Shown: positions 14,075 to 22,566, numbered from the stretch's first letter. The stretch is DNA of 33,549 bases from DATAAM01 sp036260075 (GCA_036260075.1 DATAAM010000039.1:1-33549), one strand, 5' to 3'. Notes: generated by a model not told the origin, from the sequence alone. Numbers and translations are program-made.

Positions 14075-17034
14075 GCGTCCGAGAGCGGCTGTCGCCCAAG
14101 CACCTGACGAACGGTGCGCCGCTGTTTCCCCTGTTCCTCCTGTTCGGCCTCAACGTCGCCGACGAGCTCGACCGCACCGCCTTCGCCGTGCTCATCCCCG
14201 AGATCAGGGACCACTTCGGGCTCGACAACACGGGGATCCTCACGATCATTGCCCTGGTTTCGGTGCTGGCCTACGGGCTGCAGCCGATCATCGGGTACTA
14301 CGCCGACCGCGGCAGCCGGGTTCGCATCGCCGTGCTCGGCGCCGCCGCATGGGCCGTGTTCAGCTTCGGTACGGGCTTGGCCACGACCGTGCTGATGCTC
14401 ACGCTCACCAGAGCAGGCTCTGCAATCGCCAAGCTTGTCAACACGCCGACGCATCACGCGCTGCTGTCGGACTACTACGCGCCCGGCACCAGGCCGCGCG
14501 TCTTCGGCTTCTACGGTGCGGCCAACTCCGTGGGCTTCATCCTCGGCCCCCTGGCCGGCGGGTTCCTCGCTCGCTACTTCGGCTGGCGGGCCCCGTTCCT
14601 CGTCTTCGCCATCCCCACCGCCGTCCTCGTGATGCTGGCGCTGTTGAAGCTGCGGGAGCCGGTCCGGGGAGAGCTCGAACGGCGGGCCATGGGCGCCGAG
14701 GAGGAGATCGCCCTCACCGAGGAAGAGCCGCCGTCGTTCGGCGAGAGCTGGCGCATCTGCTACCAAGTGAAGACGCTGCGGCGCATCTGGCTATCCGTCC
14801 CGTTCCTGTTCGGGGCCTTCCTGGGACTGGGGAGCCTCACGTCGATCTTCTACGAGGACATCTTCAACCTCGACGAAGCGGCTCGCGGCCTCGTCGACGC
14901 GGTCGTCCAGCCGTTCGGCCTCATCGGCATCGCCGTCGGCATCCCCATCGCCGACCGGCTCTTCAAGCGCGACGAGGGGCTGGTCCTGAAGATGCTCTCC
15001 GTGGCGGGCATCATCGTGGCCGCCTGCCTGGTGGTGTTCGCCTTGGCGCCCAACGTCGGTGTGGCCATCGGCGCCAACATCGTCGCCACGGCGATCCTGG
15101 GCGTCCTCGGCCCGGGGATGGTGGCCTCGATGTCGCTCACCATCCCTCCTCGGGCTCGCGCCATGGGCTTCTCGATCGCCTCGCTGTACGTCCTTCCCGG
15201 TGCCTTGGTGCTCGTGGTGATCGGTGGCGTGGCCGACTCCTTGGGCATCCGCGTCGGCATGCTCGTGCTCGTCCCCATCTTCCTGGTGGGCGCCTTCATC
15301 CTCGCCTCGGCGGGCTCCTTCGTGCGGTCCGACATCCAGAAGGTGCAGACGTCGACGGTCGCCCAGGCAGCGGTGCTCGCAGGCCGCCGGCGCGGCGAGG
15401 TGAAGCTGCTCCTCGTCAAAGACCTCGATGTGGCCTACGACAGCGTGCAGGTGCTGTTCGGAATCGACTTCGAAGTCGACGAAGGCGAGATCGTCGCCCT
15501 CCTGGGCACCAACGGCGCGGGCAAGTCCACGCTGCTGAAGGCGATCTCCGGCCTGGTGGACGCGTCCGCCGGAGCCGTCATCTTCGACGGCCGTGACATG
15601 ACGTACGCCCCGCCGCACGAAGTGGCTGCCCGGGGCGTGGTGCAGGTGCCGGGCGGCAAGGGGGTGTTCCCGAGCCTCACGGTGGCGGAGAACATCCGCA
15701 TCGCCGGGTGGCTGTTCCAGCGCGACTCCGCCTACTTGGAGCAGGCGACGCAGCAGGTCCTCGAGTTCTTCCCGGTGCTGCGGGAACGGTGGGACCAGGC
15801 GGCGGGGAGCCTGTCGGGCGGTGAGCAGCAGATGCTCACGCTGGCCCAGGCGTTCATCGCCAAGCCCCGCCTGCTCATGATCGACGAGCTGTCGCTTGGC
15901 CTGGCGCCGGTCATCGTGGCGCAGCTCCTGGAGATCGTGCGGGCCATCCGCGAGCAGGGGACGACGATCATCCTGGTGGAGCAGTCGGTCAACGTGGCCC
16001 TGACGGTCGCCCAGACCGCCTATTTCATGGAGAAGGGCGAGATCCGGTTCCACGGCCCCACCGCCGAGCTCCTGAGCCGGCCCGATGTGCTGCGGTCCGT
16101 GTTCCTCGAGGGTGCCGGCTCGGTGACGTCCCCGGCGCCGTCGCGGAACGGACGGGCACGAACCACGTCCGTGGAGGCCACCGTCACTCGCGAGTTCGGC
16201 CCCACCATCCTGGAAGTGCGCAACATCGCCAAGTCGTACCAGGGCGTCACCGCGGTGGCCGACGTGTCGTTCGAGCTGCGCACCGGCCAGATCCTGGGGA
16301 TCATCGGCCCCAACGGCGCAGGCAAGACCACGGTTTTCGACCTCGTCTCCGGGTTCGTGCCCGCGGACACCGGAGCGGTGTTCCTGGACGGCACGAACAT
16401 CACAGACCTGCTGCCCGACGAGCGTGCTCGCCTCGGCCTGGGCCGGAGCTTCCAGGACGCCCGCCTGTTCCCGGGATTGACTGTGGCCGAGACGATCGCC
16501 GTCTCCTTCGAGCGGGAGGTCGAAGTCCGGGACCCGCTGGCTGCGTTCCTGGGCACGCCCGCGCTCGCCGATTCCGAGGCGCGGGTGCGGGAGAAGGTCG
16601 ACGACCTCATCGAGCTGATGGGCCTCGGCGCGTTCCGTGACAAGTTCGTCTCCGAGCTGTCGACGGGCAGCCGCCGGATCGTCGACCTCGCCTGCGTGGT
16701 GGCACAGCGTCCCAAGGTGATGCTCTTCGACGAGCCGTCGTCCGGCATCGCCCAGCGGGAGACCGAGGCGTTGGGCCCGCTGCTGCTGAAGATTCGTGAC
16801 GAGGTCGGCGCGAGCCTGATCGTGATCGAGCACGACATGCCGCTCATCACGTCGATCTCCGACGAGATCGTGGCGCTCGACCTCGGGCGGAACCTGGTGA
16901 CGGGCCCGCCCAACGAGGTCGTGCGTGACCCCCGAGTCGTCGCCTCCTACCTGGGAAGCGACGAGTCCGTAATCGCCCGGTCGGGCACGTTGGTCGGCGC
17001 AGGTGGCCGACGCGAGCGACGGAGGAACCGATGA
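14071..17034 (+). CDS. MFS transporter fused to two Liv-type ABC ATPases (MFS-LivF-LivG)
   Basis: This 987-residue protein has three parts. Residues ~10-430 are a 12-helix-type MFS permease with 'GYYADRGSRVRIAVLG' (the loop 2-3 motif) and 'GFYGAANSVGFILGPLAGG'. Residues ~448-690 are a LivF-like ATPase: Walker A GTNGAGKST (479-487), LSGGEQQ signature, Walker B LLMIDELSLGLAP. Residues ~710-970 are a LivG-like ATPase: Walker A GPNGAGKTT (746-754), a degenerate signature LSTGSRR, Walker B VMLFDEPSSG and 'VIEHDMPLI'. All ATPase core residues are present except for the altered second signature. The two ATPases would serve the upstream LivH-LivM permease; the role of the MFS part is unclear. GTG 14071 overlaps the permease stop. 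The frame is continuous through both joints, so this is not an obvious frameshift artefact. Confidence 0.88.
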   Translation: MSVRERLSPKHLTNGAPLFPLFLLFGLNVADELDRTAFAVLIPEIRDHFGLDNTGILTIIALVSVLAYGLQPIIGYYADRGSRVRIAVLGAAAWAVFSFGTGLATTVLMLTLTRAGSAIAKLVNTPTHHALLSDYYAPGTRPRVFGFYGAANSVGFILGPLAGGFLARYFGWRAPFLVFAIPTAVLVMLALLKLREPVRGELERRAMGAEEEIALTEEEPPSFGESWRICYQVKTLRRIWLSVPFLFGAFLGLGSLTSIFYEDIFNLDEAARGLVDAVVQPFGLIGIAVGIPIADRLFKRDEGLVLKMLSVAGIIVAACLVVFALAPNVGVAIGANIVATAILGVLGPGMVASMSLTIPPRARAMGFSIASLYVLPGALVLVVIGGVADSLGIRVGMLVLVPIFLVGAFILASAGSFVRSDIQKVQTSTVAQAAVLAGRRRGEVKLLLVKDLDVAYDSVQVLFGIDFEVDEGEIVALLGTNGAGKSTLLKAISGLVDASAGAVIFDGRDMTYAPPHEVAARGVVQVPGGKGVFPSLTVAENIRIAGWLFQRDSAYLEQATQQVLEFFPVLRERWDQAAGSLSGGEQQMLTLAQAFIAKPRLLMIDELSLGLAPVIVAQLLEIVRAIREQGTTIILVEQSVNVALTVAQTAYFMEKGEIRFHGPTAELLSRPDVLRSVFLEGAGSVTSPAPSRNGRARTTSVEATVTREFGPTILEVRNIAKSYQGVTAVADVSFELRTGQILGIIGPNGAGKTTVFDLVSGFVPADTGAVFLDGTNITDLLPDERARLGLGRSFQDARLFPGLTVAETIAVSFEREVEVRDPLAAFLGTPALADSEARVREKVDDLIELMGLGAFRDKFVSELSTGSRRIVDLACVVAQRPKVMLFDEPSSGIAQRETEALGPLLLKIRDEVGASLIVIEHDMPLITSISDEIVALDLGRNLVTGPPNEVVRDPRVVASYLGSDESVIARSGTLVGAGGRRERRRNR

Positions 17035-18896
17035 GAAGCAACTGGCGGAGCATCCAGCTGGGGGACGTCACGAAGTGGGTGGGGCAGTACCGGCCCTACT
17101 TCCTGCTCGTCGCGGCCCTCACCTTGGTCGTCACCCTGCTTCCGGATGCCGGCGAGAAGTCGAGCCTGGCCGCCGGGGGGAACGGCGACACCACGGTCTC
17201 GGGCAACGGCGAGGGCACGTCGACGGCCGAGACCAGCACCACCCTCGCCGGCGGCGGTGGGTCGGGCCCCGCGGGCAGGAGTGGCCCAGGCGGCCGGATC
17301 GGTTCGCGCACCGGCACCGGCGCCACGATCGGGACCGGCGGATCGACCGGCCCAGGAGGGACCGGCGGCGGCGCGTCTCCCCTCAACCTCTCCGATGAGG
17401 CACTCAACGCGCCCGACTGCGACCGGGCCACCGGCCGCATCAAGGTGCCGTGGCACTCGGCTCCCCCCTGCGTGCCGATCTTCAAGGGCAACAACGGCGG
17501 CGCCACGTGGCAAGGCGTCACGGCCACCGAGATCACCATCGCCATCTACATTCCCCAGAGCGACCCGCAGACGGATGCCATCCTCAAGGCGGCGGGCGTG
17601 GGCGACGAGGAGGCTGACGTCCGCCAGCAGTACCTCGACTGGATCGAGTTCTTCTCCAACCACTGGGAGCTGTACGGCCGGAAGATCAAGCCGGTCTTCG
17701 TGAAGGCCACCGGGCCCACCGACGACGACACCGCGGGCAGGGCCGACGCCATCGACATCGCCACCCGGATCAAGGCGTTCGCCGTGTGGACCATCGTCCA
17801 GCCTCCGTCGTTCACGCAGGAGCTGGCGGCCCGCGGCGTGATCGTCTTCTCATACGCCTCGGACCGGGCCTCCGAGCACGCTCGCCTGGCGCCCTACTAC
17901 TGGTCACCGGCCCAGATGGGCATCAGCCACCTGTACCTCCAGACGGCCGAGTACGTGGGCAAGCGCCTCAACAACCTGCCCGCCTCCTATGCCGGCCCGG
18001 GCTCGCAGGCACCCAAGCGCAAGTTCGGGTTGCTCTACCTCGACGAACCCGGCTGGGCGGGGAAGACGGACGCCGAATTCTTCGAGGCAGAGCTGGCCAA
18101 GTACGGCGCCGCCGTTGCCAGGACGGCGTCGTTCGTCTACGACTACAGCACGCTGCAGACGCAGGCGCGCACGATCATTGCGGGCTTCAAGGAAGACGGG
18201 ATCACCAGCATCATCCTCGTTGCCGACTTCCTCAGCCCTCGAGTGCTGACGAGCGAGGCGACCAACCAGACATATTTCCCCGAGTGGATCGTCACGGGGT
18301 CGATCTTCACCGACCTGAACTTCTACGGGCGGCTGTACGACCAGGCCCAGTGGTCGCATGCGTTCGGCCTGTCTGCCTTCGGCGTTCGGTACCCGAAGCA
18401 CCTGGGACCGGCTGACTACCTCTACGACTGGGAGTTCAAGCGGCCGCCGGCCGCCAGGTCCTCCTACGCGGTGCTCTTCATCCAGCAGAACCTGCTGTTC
18501 CAAGGCCTCCACATGGCGGGGCCCAACCTCAACCCGCAGACGTTCCGGCAGGGTGTCTTCAACCTGCCGCCCTCAGGCGGTGCCTTCGACGACTTCGTGC
18601 TCTCGCCCGGTGTGAGCTACGGCCGGCACGGCAACTGGCCGTTCGAGGACTACGTCGGCTTCGACGACATCGCCGAGATCTGGTGGAAGGCCGACCAGCC
18701 GGGCAAGGACGAGCTGGGCAACGACGGCCAAGGGATGTACATGTTCTCGGACGGGGGCAAGCGGTACTTCTTCGGCGGCCAGCCGACGGCTCCGACGAAG
18801 GCGTTCAATCCCCAAGGGGCCCTGTCGTGGCTGAACGAGAAACCGGCCAGGGAGAAGCCACCGGAGTACGAGAACAGGAAGTACCGCAACCTATGA
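17031..18896 (+). CDS. Membrane-anchored substrate-binding protein of the Liv-type transporter
   Basis: This 621-residue protein begins with a short cytosolic segment, then one hydrophobic helix ('YFLLVAALTLVVTLLP', about 23-38), then a long Gly/Thr/Ser-rich linker (about 45-120). The rest resembles a type I periplasmic binding protein: 'VTATEITIAIYIPQSD' starts the first lobe and 'RKFGLLYLDEPGWAGKTDAE' (about residues 330-350) begins a later strand-helix unit. No lipobox Cys or signal peptidase site is evident, so it is probably tethered by the N-terminal helix rather than by lipid. It should capture the transported solute for the fused permease and ATPase. ATG 17031 overlaps the upstream stop (ATGA). 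The ligand cannot be read from the sequence. It is larger than usual LivJ-type proteins (~370-400 residues), mainly because of the linker and insertions. Confidence 0.8.
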   Translation: MRSNWRSIQLGDVTKWVGQYRPYFLLVAALTLVVTLLPDAGEKSSLAAGGNGDTTVSGNGEGTSTAETSTTLAGGGGSGPAGRSGPGGRIGSRTGTGATIGTGGSTGPGGTGGGASPLNLSDEALNAPDCDRATGRIKVPWHSAPPCVPIFKGNNGGATWQGVTATEITIAIYIPQSDPQTDAILKAAGVGDEEADVRQQYLDWIEFFSNHWELYGRKIKPVFVKATGPTDDDTAGRADAIDIATRIKAFAVWTIVQPPSFTQELAARGVIVFSYASDRASEHARLAPYYWSPAQMGISHLYLQTAEYVGKRLNNLPASYAGPGSQAPKRKFGLLYLDEPGWAGKTDAEFFEAELAKYGAAVARTASFVYDYSTLQTQARTIIAGFKEDGITSIILVADFLSPRVLTSEATNQTYFPEWIVTGSIFTDLNFYGRLYDQAQWSHAFGLSAFGVRYPKHLGPADYLYDWEFKRPPAARSSYAVLFIQQNLLFQGLHMAGPNLNPQTFRQGVFNLPPSGGAFDDFVLSPGVSYGRHGNWPFEDYVGFDDIAEIWWKADQPGKDELGNDGQGMYMFSDGGKRYFFGGQPTAPTKAFNPQGALSWLNEKPAREKPPEYENRKYRNL

Positions 18897-19732
18897 GTGC
18901 AGCCGAGAGGCGGCTGGCCGCCTTGACCCCCGATGACCTCGTCCAAGGGCTTCGCCGGTACCAGTGGCCGCTCATGGTCTCCGTGGGTGTGCTCGTGGTC
19001 GCGCTCGCCTTCCCCGGCACGCCGTCGCAGCAGTTCGACTTCGGCGGCGACCTGACGGGCGTCGCTCCCTATGCGGGGCGACAGGCGGGTGGGGGCGGGG
19101 CGGCGGCGGCCGGCGCCGACGTCGCCCTCTCCGCCACGGACCCGACGGTCGGCGCGGCTCCAGGCCTGGCATACGAGACACTTCTCGCCGGGCCGGCGGC
19201 CTCGTCCGGCACCGGAGGGAGCGCGCCGCCGACATCGGCACCGACCCCGACGACCACCACGACCACGACGACGACGCCCACCACGGTCCCCTCCTCCGAG
19301 CCGCTGGTCGTGACCGATGGGGGTTGGGCGCAATCGGCGCTGTCGAGCGACTCCGAGGTCCCGGCCGACGGGCTGCCCGTGGAAACCCGGGTCGGGGAGA
19401 CCACCCGCGTGAGCTGGGTGCGGCTGTCGGGCACCGAGACCACGCTCTTCCTCATCGTCCGCCGGGCCACGCCGGGCCCACTCGGCGAGGTGCCGGCCGT
19501 CAGGGCGTGCCCGATCACGAGGTCCGACTGGGAGTCGGGTGGAGAGCAGGCGATGGAGGATGCGCCCGCCTACGACGCTTCGGCGTGCGTCGACGGCAGA
19601 CGGGGTGGCAACGCCATGTCGTTCGACCTCCAACGCTTCCCCAACCGCGCAGGCGGCAACGGGTTCGTCCTCGTGCCGATCACCGACGTGGGCGTCACCT
19701 TCGAGATCGTCCTCTCCCGCGCCTCGGAATGA
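18893..19732 (+). CDS. Unknown membrane-anchored extracytoplasmic protein in the transporter operon
   Basis: A 279-residue protein that I do not recognise. Its N-terminal architecture repeats that of the binding protein: ~24 polar residues, one transmembrane helix ('WPLMVSVGVLVVALAF', about 25-40), and a low-complexity linker that includes Gly/Ala-rich 61-75 and a Pro/Thr run (about 115-135, nine Thr in a row). The C-terminal globular part (~137-279) is beta-rich, with 'VGETTRVSWVRLSG' and 'VGVTFEIVLSRAS' at the end, and has two Cys (CPITRSDW and ASACVDG) that could form a disulfide. ATG 18893 overlaps the upstream stop and the 3' end overlaps the next gene, so it is co-translated with the transporter. 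It may be an accessory or cell-wall-spanning subunit; that is inference from position only. Confidence 0.7.
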   Translation: MSAAERRLAALTPDDLVQGLRRYQWPLMVSVGVLVVALAFPGTPSQQFDFGGDLTGVAPYAGRQAGGGGAAAAGADVALSATDPTVGAAPGLAYETLLAGPAASSGTGGSAPPTSAPTPTTTTTTTTTPTTVPSSEPLVVTDGGWAQSALSSDSEVPADGLPVETRVGETTRVSWVRLSGTETTLFLIVRRATPGPLGEVPAVRACPITRSDWESGGEQAMEDAPAYDASACVDGRRGGNAMSFDLQRFPNRAGGNGFVLVPITDVGVTFEIVLSRASE

Positions 19733-20499
19733 GCCCGGTCCGCCGGGCACGGCGCGGGACGGTCGAAGTGCTGACCATCGACCGCCTTGACGCGGCCAAC
19801 GCCATCGACGCCGAGGTCGAGTGGGCGATCAACGACGCTCTCGACGAGCTCGAGGGCGACGACCGCATACTCGCTGTCGTCCTGACCGGGGCGGGCGACC
19901 GCGTCTTCAGCGCAGGTGCCGACCTCAAGGCGTCGGCCTGCGGTGACGACGACAAGCGCGGTTCGCCACCCCGCGGCTTCGGCGGGATGACGCGGGGTCG
20001 CTTTGCCAAGCTGCTGATCGCGGCGGTGAACGGGACCGCCGTGGCGGGCGGGTTCGAGCTCGTCCTCGGCTGCGACCTCGTGGTGGCAGAGGAGCACGCT
20101 CGTTTCGGGCTTCCGGAGGTGAAGCGGGGCCTTCTGGCCGGTGCCGGCGGCGTGGTCCGGCTGGCCCAGCGGGTGCCCCCCGCCATCGCCCTCGAACTGG
20201 CCATGACGGGAGAGCCGATCGACGCCCGACGGGCCTACGAACTCGGCTTGGTCAACCGCGTCGTGCCGCGGGGTACTGCCGTGGAGGCCGCTGTGGAGCT
20301 GGCGCAGACGATCGCTCACAACGCCCCGCTGTCGGTGCGCGCCTCCCGGGAGCTGGTCTACGCGGCTGTGGAGCTTCCCGCCGACGACGCGTGGCGGCGC
20401 AACGACGAACTCGTCCTCGCTGTCTCCAGGAGCGAGGACGCCCGGGAAGGCCCGTTGGCGTTCGCCGAGAAGCGTCTTCCATGTTGGAGCGGGAAGTGA
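19729..20499 (+). CDS. Enoyl-CoA hydratase/isomerase (crotonase) with both catalytic Glu
   Basis: A 256-residue crotonase. It has the oxyanion-hole motif FSAGADLKA, then AGGFELVLGCDL with a Glu at the rat hydratase Glu144 position, and GLPEVKRGLLAGAGG with the second Glu (Glu164 position). Of the three crotonases in the window it is the only one with both acids, so it is the best candidate for a true 2-enoyl-CoA hydratase. The start ATG 19729 overlaps the stop of the anchored protein gene (ATGA), showing it belongs to the transporter operon. The 'LNRP' motif is altered to 'IDRLDAANAID'. Role by context: beta-oxidation of the acyl chain of the imported compound. Confidence 0.85.
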   Translation: MSPVRRARRGTVEVLTIDRLDAANAIDAEVEWAINDALDELEGDDRILAVVLTGAGDRVFSAGADLKASACGDDDKRGSPPRGFGGMTRGRFAKLLIAAVNGTAVAGGFELVLGCDLVVAEEHARFGLPEVKRGLLAGAGGVVRLAQRVPPAIALELAMTGEPIDARRAYELGLVNRVVPRGTAVEAAVELAQTIAHNAPLSVRASRELVYAAVELPADDAWRRNDELVLAVSRSEDAREGPLAFAEKRLPCWSGK

Positions 20500-20503
20500 C
20501 CGC

Positions 20504-21721
20504 ATGACGTTCGCCATCCGCCCGATGGATGCGGCCGACCGCGAGCGCGTGGCGACCATTGCCGCGCAGAGCTTCCACCTGAATGCGCCGACGGCCCGGG
20601 CTGTCGAGTGGTACAAGCCGGAGCAGTGGGTTGTCGTCGAGGACCGAGGCGGCGTCCAGGCTGCGCTCCAGGTCCTCGATGCAGGGCAGTACTTCGGCGG
20701 CGCGGCCGTCCCCGTCGCTCACGTGCACGCGCTGATGGTGTCCGCCGAGGCACGCAGCCGGGGTTACGGCAAGGCGCTGCTCCGCCACGGCGTCGACGAG
20801 ATGCGGACGCGGGGCATGCCCCTGTCCGTGCTCATCGCCTCGGTGTCCGACGTCTACCGCCGGTCCGGGTACGAGTACGCCGGGTCGCGCGTGCGCTATC
20901 GGGTGGCCGTCGACGCGCTGCCGGCCGACGACCCCGGCCTGGCCGTCGAGCCGTTCTCCGACGAGGACGTCGACGAGGTGGCAGCTTGCTACGAACGCGT
21001 CGCCCGCCACCACAACGGCCCCACCGCCCGACCCCGTTGGTGGTGGAGCGAGCGAGTCCTCCGTCGTCACAAGCGGGAACTGCTCCACCGCTACCTGGTC
21101 CGCGACGAACACGGTGAGGTGCGCGGGTACCTCGTGTACACGCAGGAGACGCAGCACGGGAGGTTCGCCCCCGAGTTCGTCACGGACGACATCGGCTATC
21201 CGTACCGCATCGTGGCCCGCGACTTCCTGTGGGAGACGCTCGACGCAGCGAAGGCCTTCCTCGCGTTCGTCGCCCGTCACATGGCCATGGCCACCGAGTT
21301 CGTGTGGCTGGGGCCGGTCGACGAGCCCTTGGCCCTGTTGGTGCCGAAGCGTGACCTCGCCGTGGAGAACCGCGCACCCTGGATGGCGCGCATCGTCGAC
21401 GTGGGTGCCGCCCTCACGACGCGTGGCTATCCGCCGTGGGCCAACGGGGCGATCGACCTCCGGGTCGACGATCCGTTGCGGGAGGAGTCCACCTCGATCC
21501 GCTTCGAGGTGACGGACGGCAAGCCCGCAGTCGGGCCGGGCTTTTCGTCGAAGGCGGTCGTCCGCACGGACGTCGGAGCGCTGGCCGCCATGTTCACCAG
21601 CTGGCTCGCCCCCCGGGAAGCAGCGCGACTGGGGCGTGTGACGGGCGCGTCGGCAGCAGAAATAGAAACCCTGGAACAACTTTTTGGAGGTAGATCGCCT
21701 TGGGCGCTGGACCTGTTCTGA
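20504..21721 (+). CDS. Eis-like GNAT N-acetyltransferase
   Basis: A 405-residue acetyltransferase with the tripartite Eis architecture: two GNAT folds (about 1-140 and 145-285) and an SCP2-like C-terminal domain. The acetyl-CoA loop is 'VSAEARSRGYGKALL' (79-93). Tyr123 in RRSGYEYAG matches the general-acid Tyr of mycobacterial Eis, and the chain ends in Phe (WALDLF), as in Eis, where the terminal carboxylate acts as the general base. Length also matches Eis (~400). Such enzymes acetylate amines, notably aminoglycosides and a lysine residue of a host protein, but bacteria outside pathogens have many of unknown substrate. ATG 20504 is 4 bases after the crotonase stop. Its end overlaps the PhyH start by 22 bases. 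Confidence 0.85.
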   Translation: MTFAIRPMDAADRERVATIAAQSFHLNAPTARAVEWYKPEQWVVVEDRGGVQAALQVLDAGQYFGGAAVPVAHVHALMVSAEARSRGYGKALLRHGVDEMRTRGMPLSVLIASVSDVYRRSGYEYAGSRVRYRVAVDALPADDPGLAVEPFSDEDVDEVAACYERVARHHNGPTARPRWWWSERVLRRHKRELLHRYLVRDEHGEVRGYLVYTQETQHGRFAPEFVTDDIGYPYRIVARDFLWETLDAAKAFLAFVARHMAMATEFVWLGPVDEPLALLVPKRDLAVENRAPWMARIVDVGAALTTRGYPPWANGAIDLRVDDPLREESTSIRFEVTDGKPAVGPGFSSKAVVRTDVGALAAMFTSWLAPREAARLGRVTGASAAEIETLEQLFGGRSPWALDLF

Positions 21722-22497
21722 ACGAGACCGAGTACTGGGCGGGACGCACCGCCTCCAAGGAGCAGCTCGAGGAGTGGGCCCGCATCTTCCAACGGGACGG
21801 CTGCTTGCTCATCGAGAACTACCTGCCGCCGGCGATGGTCGAAGAGCTTCGCGACGATCTGATCAAGGTGGTGGAGCACCGGCGCGACCCCTTGGCCATT
21901 CACGTGCGGATGTTCGAGACAAGCCGGGCCAATCTCGACCTGTTCGATCTCGAGCCGTTGGTGAGCCTGGCGGAACTGCTCCTCGGACCCGACTGCCACG
22001 TCATCTGCAACAACGCGTTCCGCGCGGCGGCCGGCGTTGCGATCGACGAGTGGCACCAGGACGACCCCCCACACATGATCGTGCTCGAAGGGGAGCCGCC
22101 GACGAACATCGTGTTGCCGCCGCTGGTGATGACGTGCAACTTCTACTTGACCGATGTGTCCCCCGAGGAGGCCGACGGCACCCACGTGATCCCGGGATCG
22201 CACATGTTCGGCGCCGCTCCGCCGGAGTCGCTTGAAGGCACCGAGTGGGAGCCGCTCATCCGCACCAACCCGGCGCCCGCCGGTACCGTCCACATCCACA
22301 ACTGCCAGCTCTGGCACCGCGGTGGGCCGAACCCCGGCAGGCCTCGGTACATGACCGGCATCACGTACGCCCGCCGTCTCATCGGGCACAAGTACTACCC
22401 GTTCATGAACTACCAACTTCCGCCGCACCTGCTCGAGGGTGCCGACGAACGCCGTCGTCGGCTGCTCGGCTTCCTGCCCACCGGCGCCTACGGCTGA
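21700..22497 (+). CDS. Phytanoyl-CoA dioxygenase (PhyH) family protein, first copy
   Basis: A 265-residue Fe(II)/2-oxoglutarate-dependent oxygenase. The metal-binding facial triad is present: His119 and Asp121 (EWHQDDP) and His206 (QLWHRGGPN). Arg216 (RPRYMTG) is positioned to bind the 2-oxoglutarate carboxylate. The family hydroxylates alpha-methyl acyl-CoAs or many small molecules. The start TTG 21700 is inside the 3' end of the GNAT gene, with GGAGG 9 bases upstream (21686-21690), which decides the start. It is the last gene of the transporter operon, followed by a strong hairpin. The substrate may not be a CoA ester; PhyH-family proteins in bacteria are diverse. Confidence 0.87.
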   Translation: MGAGPVLNETEYWAGRTASKEQLEEWARIFQRDGCLLIENYLPPAMVEELRDDLIKVVEHRRDPLAIHVRMFETSRANLDLFDLEPLVSLAELLLGPDCHVICNNAFRAAAGVAIDEWHQDDPPHMIVLEGEPPTNIVLPPLVMTCNFYLTDVSPEEADGTHVIPGSHMFGAAPPESLEGTEWEPLIRTNPAPAGTVHIHNCQLWHRGGPNPGRPRYMTGITYARRLIGHKYYPFMNYQLPPHLLEGADERRRRLLGFLPTGAYG

Positions 22498-22557
22498 TCG
22501 ACGGGATCGTTCCGGAGGGCCTGGCGCGGCACTGAGCCAGGCCCTCCGGTGCGTCGA
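22498..22557. terminator. Strong bidirectional terminator between PhyH and thiolase
   Basis: A perfect 14-bp stem (22512-22525 with 22536-22549, 10-base loop) is enclosed by an outer 6-bp pairing, TCGACG (22498-22503) with CGTCGA (22552-22557). It fills the 69-base gap between converging stops (22497 plus, 22567 minus). Confidence 0.7.
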
Positions 22558-22566
22558 GAGGTCCGC

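Noticed and set aside
14791..16833. A 680-codon minus-strand open frame opposite the MFS-ABC fusion
   Set aside because: It is a shadow of conserved ATPase motifs on the other strand.
14071..17034. MFS-LivF-LivG fusion as a frameshift or assembly error
   Set aside because: One frame runs without stop codons through both linkers, the linkers are of normal low-complexity type, and the upstream and downstream genes overlap it by 4 bases as in the rest of the operon. Read data would still be needed to exclude it fully.
19240..19290. Short direct repeats (ACGACC/ACCACG) that could suggest a repeat array
   Set aside because: They are in-frame Thr codons of a linker in the 18893-19732 protein, without unique spacers; this is not CRISPR.
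2954..22497. Steroid-degradation cluster assignment (Ltp2, ChsH-like and SDR genes)
   Set aside because: No ring-degrading genes such as kstD, hsaC or kshA are present, and the peptidases and amine oxidases do not fit. Only the reaction types resemble side-chain degradation.
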